A stretch of 64,000 nucleotides of DNA from Xanthoparmelia taractica (taxonomy: Eukaryota > Ascomycota > Lecanoromycetes > Lecanorales > Parmeliaceae), in contig JANQBS010000018.1 in assembly GCA_033085395.1 (NCBI GenBank), positions 62,001 through 126,000 on the forward strand, read 5' to 3'. The translations under genes and the position numbers were made by a program. A model generated the notes under the pieces. It did not search any database. It was not told where the DNA came from and saw only the letters and a program-made list of their open reading frames with translations. Below are positions 1 to 10,030 of the stretch, in pieces; the stretch's first letter is position 1; each line of letters opens with the position of its first letter.

Positions 1-400
1 CATGCCGAGGCCTTGACGAAGATGGGTGGTGCGGCAATGATTGTGAGCACGGCGCCCAACTCGGAGGTGATGGGAGATTTGGTGAATGGGTTGGCACCAG
101 GAGGGAAGTTGGTCGTGCTGTCTCGTAAGTCGCATCTCGTCATCTTCTCCAGACGGAACACTGACCGTACCAGCATGCGGTGAGATCAAAATCAACACCG
201 CGAGCTTGATCGGCAAGGGCACCTCGGTCCACGGCTGGCCTTCTGGCCAAGCACTCGATTCCGAAGAAGCGATCGACTTTGCGCAGCTTCACGACGTCAA
301 GTGCATGATTGAAAAGTTCCCTCTGGCAAAGGCTAACGAGGCATACGATCATATGGTGGGAGGGCATCCGAGGTTTAGGTGCGTGTTGGTGATGGAGTAG
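1..400 (+). CDS. Zinc-type alcohol dehydrogenase, C-terminal part (5' end outside window)
   Basis: Two exons, 1-124 and 174-400, are joined across a 49-nt intron (125-173, GTAAGT...CAG). They give 116 residues ending at TAG 398-400. The visible part is the second half of the NAD(P)-binding Rossmann domain of medium-chain zinc alcohol dehydrogenases. It has the GGKLVVLS strand, then the short segment with KINTASLIGKG, and the usual C-terminal helix-strand (ANEAYDHMVGG followed by FRCVLVME). The catalytic zinc ligands and the GxGGLG nucleotide loop would lie upstream, outside the window, so substrate and cofactor cannot be judged. In the family such enzymes oxidise alcohols or reduce aldehydes in the cytosol. 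The assignment to the family is firm; the exact member is not. Confidence 0.85.
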
Positions 401-952
401 ATAATCACTACGGCAGCACAGGTAGATATGGTAGCGTATGAATATATCAAGCAAATGCTCTATGCCGGGCTTACGGCGACAGAATGAATACGTACATATA
501 ATTCTATCGAAGCAACACAGTCTTGGACTCCAATTGACAATTCTCATCCCTCTATACCTACCACGCACTACAATCAACTAATCGTCAACTTGAAAAACCG
601 GCTACCCATCAACTCAAAAAAACCCGATTACCCATCAATTACCCTGCCAAACGCACAGCTCTACCTCTGGTGTAGGATCCTACAACCGCTCGACGTCATC
701 CTCGCAAAAAAGTGCAATCAACCCCTTATACCAATCCTCCCGATCCATCCCCATCGAAGAAAAAGCAAACCACACACCTCGTCCCCCTCTGCCCCCTTCC
801 AAACCCACCCAACCGAAGCCTCAAATATCATATCCTCCAGACGACTAAAATCCCCATCACCAACCATCAAATCTCACTCTATCCCATTGCCTTACTTTTC
901 CATCCCCATATCCATCTCCACCTTCCCCATCAGCTTACCCGCTCATTTCTAT

Positions 953-970
953 CCCCCCCCCCCCCCCCCC
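953..970 (+). repeat. C18 homopolymer
   Basis: Eighteen C in a row; the length is likely variable between isolates or a sequencing artefact. It lies between the two possible minus-strand peptide pieces. Confidence 0.8.
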
Positions 971-1526
971 AACCCCCCACCCCACCTCCAGCCCACTTAC
1001 CCGCCCATCGCAATCCCCAGGCCCCTCCCACGCCGCTCCTCCTCCCCCTCCCCCCAATTCTTCTCCTTCTTCTTCTCCTTCTCCTCCTTCTCCTCCTTCT
1101 CCTCCTTCTCCTCCTCCCCTCCTTCTCCTCCTCCTCCTCCTCCTCCTCTCGTCCTCATCCCAAGCCAAGCATTCATCCAATCTTCGCCCCAAAACCCATC
1201 ATCCGCACTCCGCGTTTTGCGCTCAGGTTCGTGAATAGAATAGGAAGATATGCACAGATATTCTTGGGACATGCGATCATGGTGAAAAAACACAACATGG
1301 CCCACTCCACGGTTGCGCACCTCACTCGTTGCACAAACGGCTTTTGTGGAAAAATCTCAAAGGAAATCAGGATTCTACTAACTTACTACAAAGTCTGACA
1401 AAGCTATATCTGATCCATTGAAGATGTTTGAATCAGTAGAGTATGTGGTTATGATAATTTGAAAGTTGTATACTTTGCGGGGATTTTGCCGAAAGCCAAG
1501 ATATCAATTCCAGTTAACACGAACCC

Positions 1527-1548
1527 AAAAAAAAAAAAAAAAAAAAAA
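1527..1548 (-). terminator. Pol III terminator (T22) of the tRNA-iMet gene
   Basis: An uninterrupted run of 22 A on the plus strand is T22 on the minus strand. It begins three bases after the discriminator base of the tRNA. RNA polymerase III stops at runs of four or more T, so this supports a transcribed tRNA locus. The run is much longer than needed. Confidence 0.8.
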
Positions 1549-1551
1549 CCT

Positions 1552-1679
1552 TAGCAACGCCTGGTTTCGATCCAGGGTCCTCCGGGTTATGAGCCCGGCG
1601 CCTGCGCACACCCGTTAATTACATTCTTCAATGTTAAATTTCAGAAATAAAACTTACGCTTCCACTGCGCCACGTTGCT
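1552..1679 (-). tRNA. Initiator tRNA-Met (CAU) with a 56-nt mRNA-type intron
   Basis: Exon 1 is 1679-1658 (22 nt) and exon 2 is 1601-1552 (50 nt). Joined, they form a 72-nt tRNA with a perfect 7-bp acceptor stem (AGCAACG/CGTTGCT), a D stem GCGC/GCGC, an anticodon stem CCGGG/CCCGG around CTCATAA (anticodon at 1589-1591) and a T arm CCTGG-ATCGAAA-CCAGG. Eukaryotic initiator hallmarks are all present: A1-U72, three G-C pairs at the base of the anticodon stem, and A54 in an AUCG T loop. An A box (TGGCGCAGTGG) and a B box (GGATCGAAACC) are intact, and a T22 run follows the 3' end. It would carry Met for start-codon selection. The insert 1657-1602 is not at the canonical 37/38 site but between D arm and anticodon arm. 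A decayed copy with an insertion is possible, but every stem is intact. Confidence 0.88.
1602..1657 (-). other. Spliceosomal-like intron inside the tRNA-iMet gene
   Basis: Read on the minus strand the 56-nt insert starts GTAAGT and ends GCGCAG. It has TTAAC motifs ending about 31 and 12 nt before the AG, one of which could serve as branch site. These are the features of the mRNA introns elsewhere in this window. Cutting at GT and AG leaves GAAGC joined to GCGCC, exactly the sequence expected in initiator tRNAs. Because both flanks carry a G, the boundary can slide by one base. Removal by the spliceosome is an inference; no bulge-helix-bulge signal at 37/38 is involved. Confidence 0.75.
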
Positions 1680-2952
1680 GGTGCTTCTGGAAAATTTTGC
1701 GTACTATTCAACTATATATTTTAGTCTGGAAAGGGTACATGATATTTTGTTGGATTTTCGACCCAGGGACCAAATTTCAGGGCCAACGAATCAGTCAAGG
1801 TCGTTTGTTTGTCAACCAAAAATTGATGTTGAGATGTATGCCATGCACCAGCTACTTTATCCACCACAGGAATCTACCAAGAAAGATAAAACCCATTTTT
1901 GATGCTTGAGTAGTGTGTGACATGGAGTATCAGACTGAATCCATCACGGTCGGTTATTCATTCTACGAAGGTTTGCGCCGAGCTACGGTTCCCTCCCTTC
2001 CATGATCATTGACGATGTGTAGCGAAGAACCCAGCGCTGAATTGGCAGATTACTACGAAGCACAGTAGCATATTAGAAAAAACATAAATTCAGGTACCTT
2101 ATAGACAAATGTCCCGCCGCGCTTGTCTTTGAGAAAAGAGCCTATAGTCCCTCCTTAAAATTCGTTTCCTGTATTGTCTACACCAAGTGAACAAACTGCC
2201 CAGCAGGCTTCCAGGATCCGTACCCAAGGCATCTTTGGCGCGTAAAGATCTCTGCTCCGGGGTATGGAGATTGCCAAGTTCATTTTGACCAGGTCATCGA
2301 CCCTGACAAGGCCGTCCCTGATCGACTGTATTTTAACACCAACTCCGATTTTGAGAGAAGTGAGTTGTTGGCACCGTGATCCAGGTTTTCCCATCTGCCA
2401 CATACGGCGAAAACACCTCTCGCCCAAGCATCTTGAATTGCTATTTCCTTTTTCAGCGATCCATTGGCCGAATGACCAAATCGGGCACATTTCAAAATAA
2501 AACATACTTGAAATCGACACATATGGTCCGCTCACCAAACCAAGGATCTTCTTATCCTGGGCGGATCTGGTCTCCGAGAGCCAGTTGTTGACAATTTGCG
2601 GCAAGACTTCATACTCCCTCCCATCGTGGGCCTCCGTACCTTTGTATCTCGATACATGAACCTTTGTGGCGCTGATGTTATTACAATAATGCTGGTAGAG
2701 ATGGTTGCAATAACGAATCGACGCCACTTAGCAATTCTTGATGTGACGGGTATGACGGTGGGCACTCTCCGCGAAGTAGTGAACAGGAAAGAAAATGACA
2801 TTTTGAAATTTCGCCGTCGCACTAGTCGCTTGAAGACTTTATCCCAGTGTTCATAATACGACCAGTAGCCTGAAATTCTCAATCCAGCAACATCAACACC
2901 GCTAAGTTAATCATTTTATACATGCCAAAAAAAAATCTGAGTCCAATAGAGC
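1680..2952. other. Intergenic; unassigned minus-strand ORF fragments
   Basis: Open stretches on the minus strand at 2155-2727 and 2532-2882 overlap in different frames and have a partly protein-like composition (for example VLPQIVNNWLSETRSAQDKKI). No start, splice pattern or domain that I recognise ties them together. They could be a decayed gene or chance ORFs. Part of 2880-2952 will be the 3' UTR of the transporter gene that ends at 2953. Confidence 0.3.
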
Positions 2953-5900
2953 CTAGTCTCTCTTGCCTTTCTGGTCCTCTCTATCCAAAAGAGTTTCCTC
3001 AGATGAGTCCGCAGTGGAGATGACATGAAAAGAAAAGTCAACTTCCCCGACCAAAGCTTTAACATTGCTGTGAACCATCCGTCAGCTACCTTACTACACC
3101 GCCAGATGCCAAGGAATGCAACTTACTCAATCAACTTCCCCAAGTCATCGGTGATAAGGCTGCTTGCAATTTGCATAACAGCAAACGCACTGTACCCAGG
3201 CTCCGCAATATGACTGATACTCAGGATATCCGGGTTCAGCTCCTCAAGTCTCTGACTCAGCTTGTAAGGTGGTGGTGGTTTAAGGTAGGGCGGGAGCGGA
3301 TTGCCTCGGGTCACAGATGAGGAGAGAAGGGCGAGAAGCGATGTGATGTCTTGCGACGTGGCATTCAATTTCCCAAGGAGAGCAGCAAAGTCTTGGAGCC
3401 AGGATGCTTTGTCTAAAGAAGCCACAGGGTCATGGGAGAAGTGGTTGGAGGCGTAGGAAATGAGAGCGAGGTAGTTCAGAATGCTGTAACATCAAATAAG
3501 TCAGATATTACATAAACAGGGAGTTGACTTATTACTTGTTCACTTCTTCAATGATCGCATCGTACTGCTGTTTCGGGAATTTGCCACCGAAAGTGGGCTC
3601 CCAGGCCGTGAATGTCGAATGTTGACGCAAGCCAGCGAGCAACATAAGCTCTTTGACATACACCTTGCTGCGAGCCTTCTGCAACTTTCGGCCTGGGCTT
3701 TCTTTTGACTCCAAATTGCCTTCAGCACCCCTGATACGTAGACCTATTGTTGTGTGTATAATTGAATAGAAGTTCGCGAGCAGATACAAGGATACCCCAA
3801 GGTCTTGTCGTAGTTGAGATCGAGCTGTGATTGGATAAGGAAAGAAAGTCCAAATAAAGGCTACAAGTATGCCTCCAGCGACGCAAGCTAGTCTGTAAGG
3901 TGCCAGTAGGTAGGTGGGATAGAAGGGTTGTCCATTTCCTGTGGCCACCTGGAAGTGTGAGGGCCAATTCAAGTCTGCTTAGGGAAACACTCACAACTTC
4001 GCCGACCTTCTTCACTTCCAGCTCATATCCAACAATCAAGACTCGGAGGACGTCAGCCATTTGTGAATAGGGAATAGCGAACCAACTTTACCTTGCGTAA
4101 CGATAGAGATCATAGCCACAACAACGAACCGAGAGTATTTCATGAGGAAGTAGAACTCGACGAAAATGAAAACAAAGATGAAAACGAGCACCCCCGCAGG
4201 ATGGCCATCCACAATGTACCAGATGACAAGGCTTGTACACATAGCTATTGCTAAAAAAGAAAGGGTTAAGCTTCACTTCAAGTACTAATGTCGGAGCTGG
4301 CTTACCTGTCCCTGCTACACGACCGATGAAGCCGAAAACACCAGATCCTGCTGTTGTCGTCATTCCAATTGCGACCATGATCATGGCCCAAACGAGTCGC
4401 TGTTCCATAAAGAAAACGTATGTATCCCTGAGGTAAGCAACTATACCAATACTCAACGTTGCGCACGCAACTCGGAATCCAAAGGCGGATCCTGGACTAC
4501 CCAGGATTCGAGAGAATTGTCTCAACCCATCTGTAGACCGTTGCCAAGCATTGGTAGGTGGAAGGTGCTCAGGATCTTTGGCAGCCCGGAATGATTCTCC
4601 TGAGTATATAGTGGCACCGCCAGACTCGGTAGAATCAGGACTGTGTTCCGCTCCAGCGTCCTCGACATTCAAACAACGTGTCACCCATTTCTTAATCCGC
4701 TTTAAGCCTGGAGAAATGAGCTTGTTCTTTTTCATAGTCCCGTCTTCGATCTTTCTATCGGCAAATTGGACAAGAGCTAGTACTGCTCGGCCAGTTGACC
4801 AAAACAAGAACTCCATCTGCACACGTATTAGTATGATGGCCATCGTAGAATTGGAGAGAAAAGAGGGCAGTCGGAAAAGGCACTATTATTAATGGGGGAA
4901 TGAAGATTGACTAACGTATAAGACGGTATATAACTGCCGTTGATTTTTTGCGTGTTCATCCGGATCGTCCGCCAATCCCTCATTCTTCGTATTCGTTTTC
5001 GAAGCCTTTTGCGAGGGATTATCAAAGACATCGGCATCTATCTTGAGTCCTCTCTGCTGACACCAGACTGCAAGTGTCGTCTTCCGTTTTTCATAGAACA
5101 TATCAATTCTCTTAGTTAGGTAGGCGGCATACCCAGAATCCCCAGGCTCCATGGGACCAGCGTCGGCTTCTACGTCTTTTGTTGCTGCATCTTCGCCACT
5201 GTTCTTTTTGCTAGCTTTCTGCGTCTTCGGAGGCTTGGCCAGCTCCAGCGCATAGAGAGTATGCTGGAGTGCATCGTGCATAGTCTCCGTCACTGTTTGG
5301 AATGGGTCATGCAACGTCCGCATAATTTCATTCAATTGATTTTTGCCTTTCTCATTTTCCGGGGTTGAAGCAGTCTCCCGCCTTGTCCAGCCACGTGTTT
5401 CCGCAATTCGTTCAAAGATATCGGCAGCGCTGCTCAAACCAGTCACTGGAAGAATAAGCCCCTGAAATAAATTGAGCAGCTCGTCTATATCAGAAGCATC
5501 AAGCTTGCCCCACGCAATCTCTCGTTTTGCAAAAGTAACGTCGGCATGCATTTTCCCGTAGAGCTCTCCAAGAGCCCCAATCGCAGCTTTCAATGTCTGA
5601 GCTTCCGCACTTGTGTCAGGTTTGATTGCTTTGCCCTTCTTATGCTTGTTTGATTGCTGTGTCTTCTCGTCCTCGTCGGATTCGGTGGGAGTAGGGAACA
5701 TATCCTTCTTCTCCAAGGTCTGCAAGTAGGCTATCTGGGCTTTCAACGTGCCCTGAACAGCTGCAATAAACCCAGCCGATTGTTTGAAAAAAGGCATCCG
5801 CGATGAAACAGGGAATACGAACAGTGACACCCCTGTAGCAATAGCAAATCCGGTAAAGAAGGCTTCCATCAGACTCTTGGCGAAGGCGATACCTGCCGTC

Positions 5901-6523
5901 ATCGTTGGAAAGTTTGGCGCGTAGACAGCAGCTACAATTGCAAATATCGAGTAAATGATGACAGGAAATTGCAGCTGCGGCCTTGACGCACGGACAGTGT
6001 TGACGAGGTAAATGTTGAAGAACAGCCAAATGGCACTTACGGCGGAAGCCGAGGAGTTGTATGTAGTCACCGCGGCTCCAGGGCTGGGACCTTTGCCGGT
6101 CGCATTGACAGACGGTGTTGTGTGAGCTCGTGCTTGGACGCTGCAATAGATCACAAGCAGTGCAACTGCAGCACCTATACATACGCCAATGACGTTAAAC
6201 AGCATTGTCTGGATGTATTTGCTTCTTGGGAGAATGGCGAAGCTGAGGACAGACATGATGGCCACTAGATAGCCAAGAGTCGAGTAGACCTTAGCAAAAG
6301 CTGTGTTCTGATAGAGAGCGAGAGACATTGTTGGAGGTAAGGCGCCTTTGATCATCATCATCAGCATCCCTGGATTGAGTCCAGATCCATCCCACAGTCT
6401 CTTGACCAGCGATGACCTTTTGGCTGGAGAACCTTTGGCCGCGTCGTCGGTAACACCCTCTGAGGGATTATCGCGGCTACTGGTTTGCAGCGACATGCCG
6501 TTGTGACTTTTATTCTCTGCCAT
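2953..6523 (-). CDS. Aromatic acid exporter/FUSC-like large membrane protein (DUF2421/ArAE type)
   Basis: Seven exons were placed by GT-AG signals and frame: 6523-4916, 4816-4306, 4250-4092, 4041-3995, 3948-3536, 3483-3127 and 3067-2953. They give 1069 residues starting at the ATG at 6523-6521. The fold is the two-half layout of fungal fusaric-acid-resistance/brefeldin-sensitivity-like proteins. A first block of hydrophobic helices spans roughly residues 75-245, followed by a long charged cytosolic part with LYALELAK and a KGKAIK-type basic stretch. The DUF2421-like region begins at MEFLFWSTGRAV, and a second membrane block covers roughly residues 640-780 (GFRVACATLSIG, AGVLVFIFVFIFVE, YLLAPYRLACVAGG). 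Family members sit in the plasma or vacuolar membrane and are thought to export aromatic or organic acids; the substrate here is unknown. The family call is strong; the function is inferred. Confidence 0.82.
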
Positions 6524-7277
6524 GGCAGAAGCCTACGTCGGCAGACGGTCATGGAATCTGGATTGTGAAGGCTTTTTTATTCATGGCTCGACTAGATGTG
6601 GTACGAATTAGGTACATCAGACCCCGGCGTCCGGTATATTGCCATCTAACCACAAGCTAGGCAATAGTGTAGTTTTACAGATGGAAGAATGAAAAAAATT
6701 CAAGATGACAGACATGTTGGAAATTCTCCATCAAAGCACAACATTGCTGCCGCCGTGAACCGGATGTTGTTGCTGTTCTCCAATCCGGCTGCATAACTTT
6801 ATGCAGCCGCTATACTAAGGTACCTTACCTTACTCTAGCCGGCCATCCGCGACCACGCTATGCTCTCACAAAATTTGAAGAAGATGGAGAAGACAAGAGC
6901 GCAAACTAAAGTAAAGAAAGCGTTGAAAGCGTAGGATCTACGAAGATTCAGCTCAGCACAGTCGATCATTATGCACAACCATTCAAGCTTCGACTGGTGT
7001 TAGGTCACAGTTTCTTATAGTGTGCACTTTGTAGGGACGATGTGATTCCGAGCCAAAAGCATACAATGGTAATTATGTGAGAATGTCATGATGATAGTTT
7101 CTAAGTACGTGTCCATTCCACCTTCCAAACTCCAACCACACGCAACGGGTGAAGAGGTCCAGTGTCGAGACCAGGTATGCACAAGCCTTGAGACTTTGCA
7201 GCATAGGAGTACCGAATATCCCAATCGTGTTGCGTGATACATGGGATTTTCACCGCCTAAACACTCCACCCCTCGTC
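6524..7277. other. Intergenic, no feature seen
   Basis: This is the upstream region of the transporter gene (start at 6523) and the 3' flank of the 2EXR gene that ends at 7278. Short AT-rich runs only. A GCATAACTTTATGC inverted repeat near 6789-6804 (within CTGCATAACTTTATGCAGC) could form a small hairpin, with no assigned role. Confidence 0.4.
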
Positions 7278-7985
7278 CTAAGCTCCTCCACCAGCGCCAG
7301 CCAATTTTCCAAAACCTCTTCTACAAGAGACACGCTTCTGACGCGTCGCCAACTCAGCCGTAGAAACCGGGCAACCATCCGGCATCTCCACCACAACCTC
7401 AGGATTCTCCCGCCGTATCATCCTCAACGGCCTTAACAGATCCAACATACGATACTTCGCTGTAGAAAGCGGCGACCAACCAGGCCAATCTTCCTCCGTG
7501 AGAAAACTGATCTTGACAGTCTGCAAGTTAGGCATGCCTGCGAAGTACGCACACACCGTCTCCACATTCTCTTTGAGCTGCCGGATAGGATGACCACGCC
7601 GTCCACCCTCTTCAGACCACGCCAGCCAGCTGTAGTCAGGCCAGCGGATTTCCAAATGGATGACACGCATGCGGATGAGAACGTGCGACATTTGCTGCAG
7701 TTTGACAGCGATAGGTCTCTCCAAGCTATACACGGATTTCGTATATGCGATTTTGATGACAGTGGTAGCTTGAGAGTACAGCACATGCGCCGCCTCTCTG
7801 TAGATCAGCTTGTTGAGGTTGAGGATGGGATTAGGAGGCAATGCCATGTTTTTGACTTGCTGCTGGTTCCAGAAGTGCCTGTACAGAGAGAAATGGTGGT
7901 CGTAGACGATGATGCGTATTTCTGGTGGGAGATCGAGGAATCGGAAGGGTTGGGGAGGTGGCCGACCGAGACGTTGTATGATGTC
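7278..7985 (-). CDS. 2EXR/F-box-like domain protein (5' end uncertain)
   Basis: The open frame runs to a stop at 7278. The conserved start of the 2EXR domain (FRFLDLPPEIRIIVYDH) lies upstream of the first in-frame ATG (7847-7845), at about 7946-7896, so an upstream exon or a non-obvious start must supply the N-terminus. The frame closes at a TGA near 8010, and an acceptor-like GTGCAG precedes ACATCATACAAC. Later parts hold NLNKLIYREAAHVLYS, the usual segment after the 2EXR motif, and a C-terminal block LLRPLRMIRRENPEVVVEMP. The protein downstream (9002-9781) shares this tail pattern, so the two are distant paralogues. The biochemical role of 2EXR proteins is unknown; a protein-interaction role is usually assumed. 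Confidence 0.6.
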   Translation of the reverse strand, partial: DIIQRLGRPPPQPFRFLDLPPEIRIIVYDHHFSLYRHFWNQQQVKNMALPPNPILNLNKLIYREAAHVLYSQATTVIKIAYTKSVYSLERPIAVKLQQMSHVLIRMRVIHLEIRWPDYSWLAWSEEGGRRGHPIRQLKENVETVCAYFAGMPNLQTVKISFLTEEDWPGWSPLSTAKYRMLDLLRPLRMIRRENPEVVVEMPDGCPVSTAELATRQKRVSCRRGFGKLAGAGGGA

Positions 7986-9001
7986 TGCACAGGAGAGCTT
8001 CGAGCGTGGTCAATACTTGTATGAGGATCCTCATCTTGAAGGTGACGAGTGTTGTAAGTGTGAGGCACAGTATGCCAAGGAGTTCACGATAGAAGCGTTG
8101 CATTTTGCGGGTTGCTATTGAGAGAATGGGGTTTCCGCCGTGTATTTACAGAACAGTTGAGGGCCAATGTCTTATGCTTAGCAGAGACCGGAGTGAATCA
8201 GAAAGATGAAACAAATGAGAAGGAGTCGTAGAAGGAAATGATTTGTAGCTACAGGCCGGAAAAATCGGGTTATTCCATTATCCAGCGCCACACGTAAGTG
8301 CCTCATTATAATGGATATTTCTCAGAATATTGGATGATTCCGACCACTAATGGCTGCACCGTCCATGTAAAAAACCAGATGGACCTCATCTATCCATGGT
8401 CGGCCGTGAGTCTGAAGACCATAAGCGAGATTCAACGGTCTAAAGCCGTGCAAACACTCGACGCCACTTGCAGATTGCGCAGTTCATGTCAGGTCTAAAA
8501 ATGTTCTCAGTCGGATCTGCCTAGTCAAGCTTTCAGACTCTCGATCTGAACAAAGGGTCCAGACATGGTTTGACAATGTCACGGTCTAAGCAAAAGGTAG
8601 TAGCAGAAAAGACGTCGAAAGGAACCTCCGACGCAGAGCAGGATAAGAACATGGACTCCATGTAGATTTTAGATAGCTTCACAACCCAGCATAGATTCTC
8701 CTCACCACAAGGACCGAGACGCCAAGCAGAACAGAGAGGGCCCTTCTTTCTCATCAGCACTCGAATCCACAGTGATAGATGAGCGTGCTGGCGGGATGCG
8801 AAGTAGTTGATAAATAGGCCGACGACCAAGCTGGAATATCATCAAAGAGACTGTCCAAGACCGCGACTCTACATTACCAATGAACCCGAAAGAAGTTCCT
8901 CAGACGTACACCCCGCATGCAGATTCGCAATACTTAGGCGTCAATTCCAGCAAATAATCAGACACAGAGCCCTCGTCTCCAAGCCAACCACAGCGCGTGA
9001 T
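7986..9001. other. Intergenic, with possible first exon of the upstream 2EXR gene
   Basis: 8000-8103 on the minus strand has an ATG (8103-8101) opening a hydrophobic peptide that could be a first exon of the 7278-7985 gene, but no donor that keeps frame is convincing. The rest (8104-9001) shows no coding signal that I can support. Confidence 0.3.
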
Positions 9002-9781
9002 TCAGCGATACACTTCCCTCAAACGACCCTGCAGCTCCTGAACATCCTCTATGATCTCCCGTAGAGTATTACAGATATACCCCAGATCCGCCTGATCCCG
9101 TGCAAGTTGCTCCGTCGATATCGGGCCCTTCCGCGGCATCCTGACAAGCACCTTCTCGTTCTTCCGTCGCACCTGCTTGAGGCCCCGCAGCAAAGCCGGA
9201 ACTTTGTACTTGGGCGGTGCGCATTCTCTCGATTGCGCCAGGGAAGTGGCCTGAAGCCAGGAGACGTCGATGATGCGTAGCGCGGGGAGACGCGAAAGCA
9301 TGGTGCCCACTATAGTCATGGTCTGCTGGAGCTGTTCGTCGACTGTGGGTGTATCACGGCTAGAGTGGCGATTCATGAGCCGAGAGTAGTCGGCTGAGGG
9401 CCAGTGAATGTGTAAACCAATGTGCCTAATAAGATGAAGAATGTTCTTGCTCTTCACGAACATTTCGAGCCCGACGCTCGCACTGACATCGTCCGTCCCC
9501 CAGCATGTAGATAGGCCGACAATGCTGCCAGGTCCGATTGCCAGGACGAACTCTCCTTTGGTGTAGAGATGAAAGAAAGCCTCATTGTAGATTGTCCGAC
9601 TGACGTAGAGGAGATCGATAGGTGTCCATCTTTGGGTAAAGGGTTTTTGCCGTGGTAGGATCTTCGTAGAGGTAAGGTGATGGTGGTAGATTATCTCACG
9701 GACTTCAACCGGTAATCTGAGGAAAGCGAATGTCTCTTGGCCTGTGTTGTCTGTTCTTTTCTCTCGGTCTGCGAGCGCCAT
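9002..9781 (-). CDS. 2EXR domain protein
   Basis: Single exon, 259 residues, ATG at 9781-9779. Residues 19-35 (FAFLRLPVEVREIIYHH) are the first half of the 2EXR domain, followed by the linked YVSRTIYNEAFFHLY segment around residues 59-73. The C-terminal part has LLRGLKQVRRKNEKVLVRMP then PISTEQLARDQ. This mirrors the tail of the neighbour ending at 7278 (LLRPLRMIRREN...EMP, then PVSTAELATRQ). Such proteins occur in large, poorly conserved families in filamentous fungi and are often next to each other. There are no catalytic motifs, and no signal peptide or membrane segment. Function unknown. Confidence 0.8.
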   Translation of the reverse strand: MALADREKRTDNTGQETFAFLRLPVEVREIIYHHHLTSTKILPRQKPFTQRWTPIDLLYVSRTIYNEAFFHLYTKGEFVLAIGPGSIVGLSTCWGTDDVSASVGLEMFVKSKNILHLIRHIGLHIHWPSADYSRLMNRHSSRDTPTVDEQLQQTMTIVGTMLSRLPALRIIDVSWLQATSLAQSRECAPPKYKVPALLRGLKQVRRKNEKVLVRMPRKGPISTEQLARDQADLGYICNTLREIIEDVQELQGRLREVYR

Positions 9782-10030
9782 TTTGACTTCCTCCAGGTCG
9801 ATGATCTCTTCTCGGGCTTGTTGTGGTAGTCAAGCATAGAAGTGTTATATCTCTTGTTGGGACGTGGTTAGGTGGAGAGGCAAAAAGTGCGAAAATAATG
9901 CATTATCCTGCGATAAAAAGAATCGAATACAAAATGCCTCATAACACCTCTATAGTGCCAGACACTGTCATTTGCGACATGAAATTAGTGACATGAAATG
10001 CGTGCCTGGACATGAATTTTCGTCTTCACT

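Larger units (their letters stand above)
401..1551. other. Low-complexity intergenic stretch with possible decayed minus-strand coding
   Basis: This holds a C18 tract (953-970) and a long TTC/TCC polypyrimidine run (about 1062-1146). On the minus strand two short peptide pieces look protein-like rather than random: one around 1148-1197 (WGEDWMNAWLGMRTR) and one ending at a TAG at 680-682 (MDREDWYKGLIALF, then EDDVERL). They are separated by simple repeats and lie in different frames, so I do not call a gene. The A22 run at 1527-1548 belongs to the tRNA gene on the minus strand. Confidence 0.5.

Noticed and set aside
997..1320. Gly/Glu-rich minus-strand ORF as a protein gene
   Set aside because: Most of it is the translation of GGA/GAA repeats; only the short WGEDW piece looks like protein, so it is reported as a fragment.
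1552..1679. Canonical tRNA intron at position 37/38
   Set aside because: The anticodon loop is intact and uninterrupted; the insert lies before the anticodon stem.
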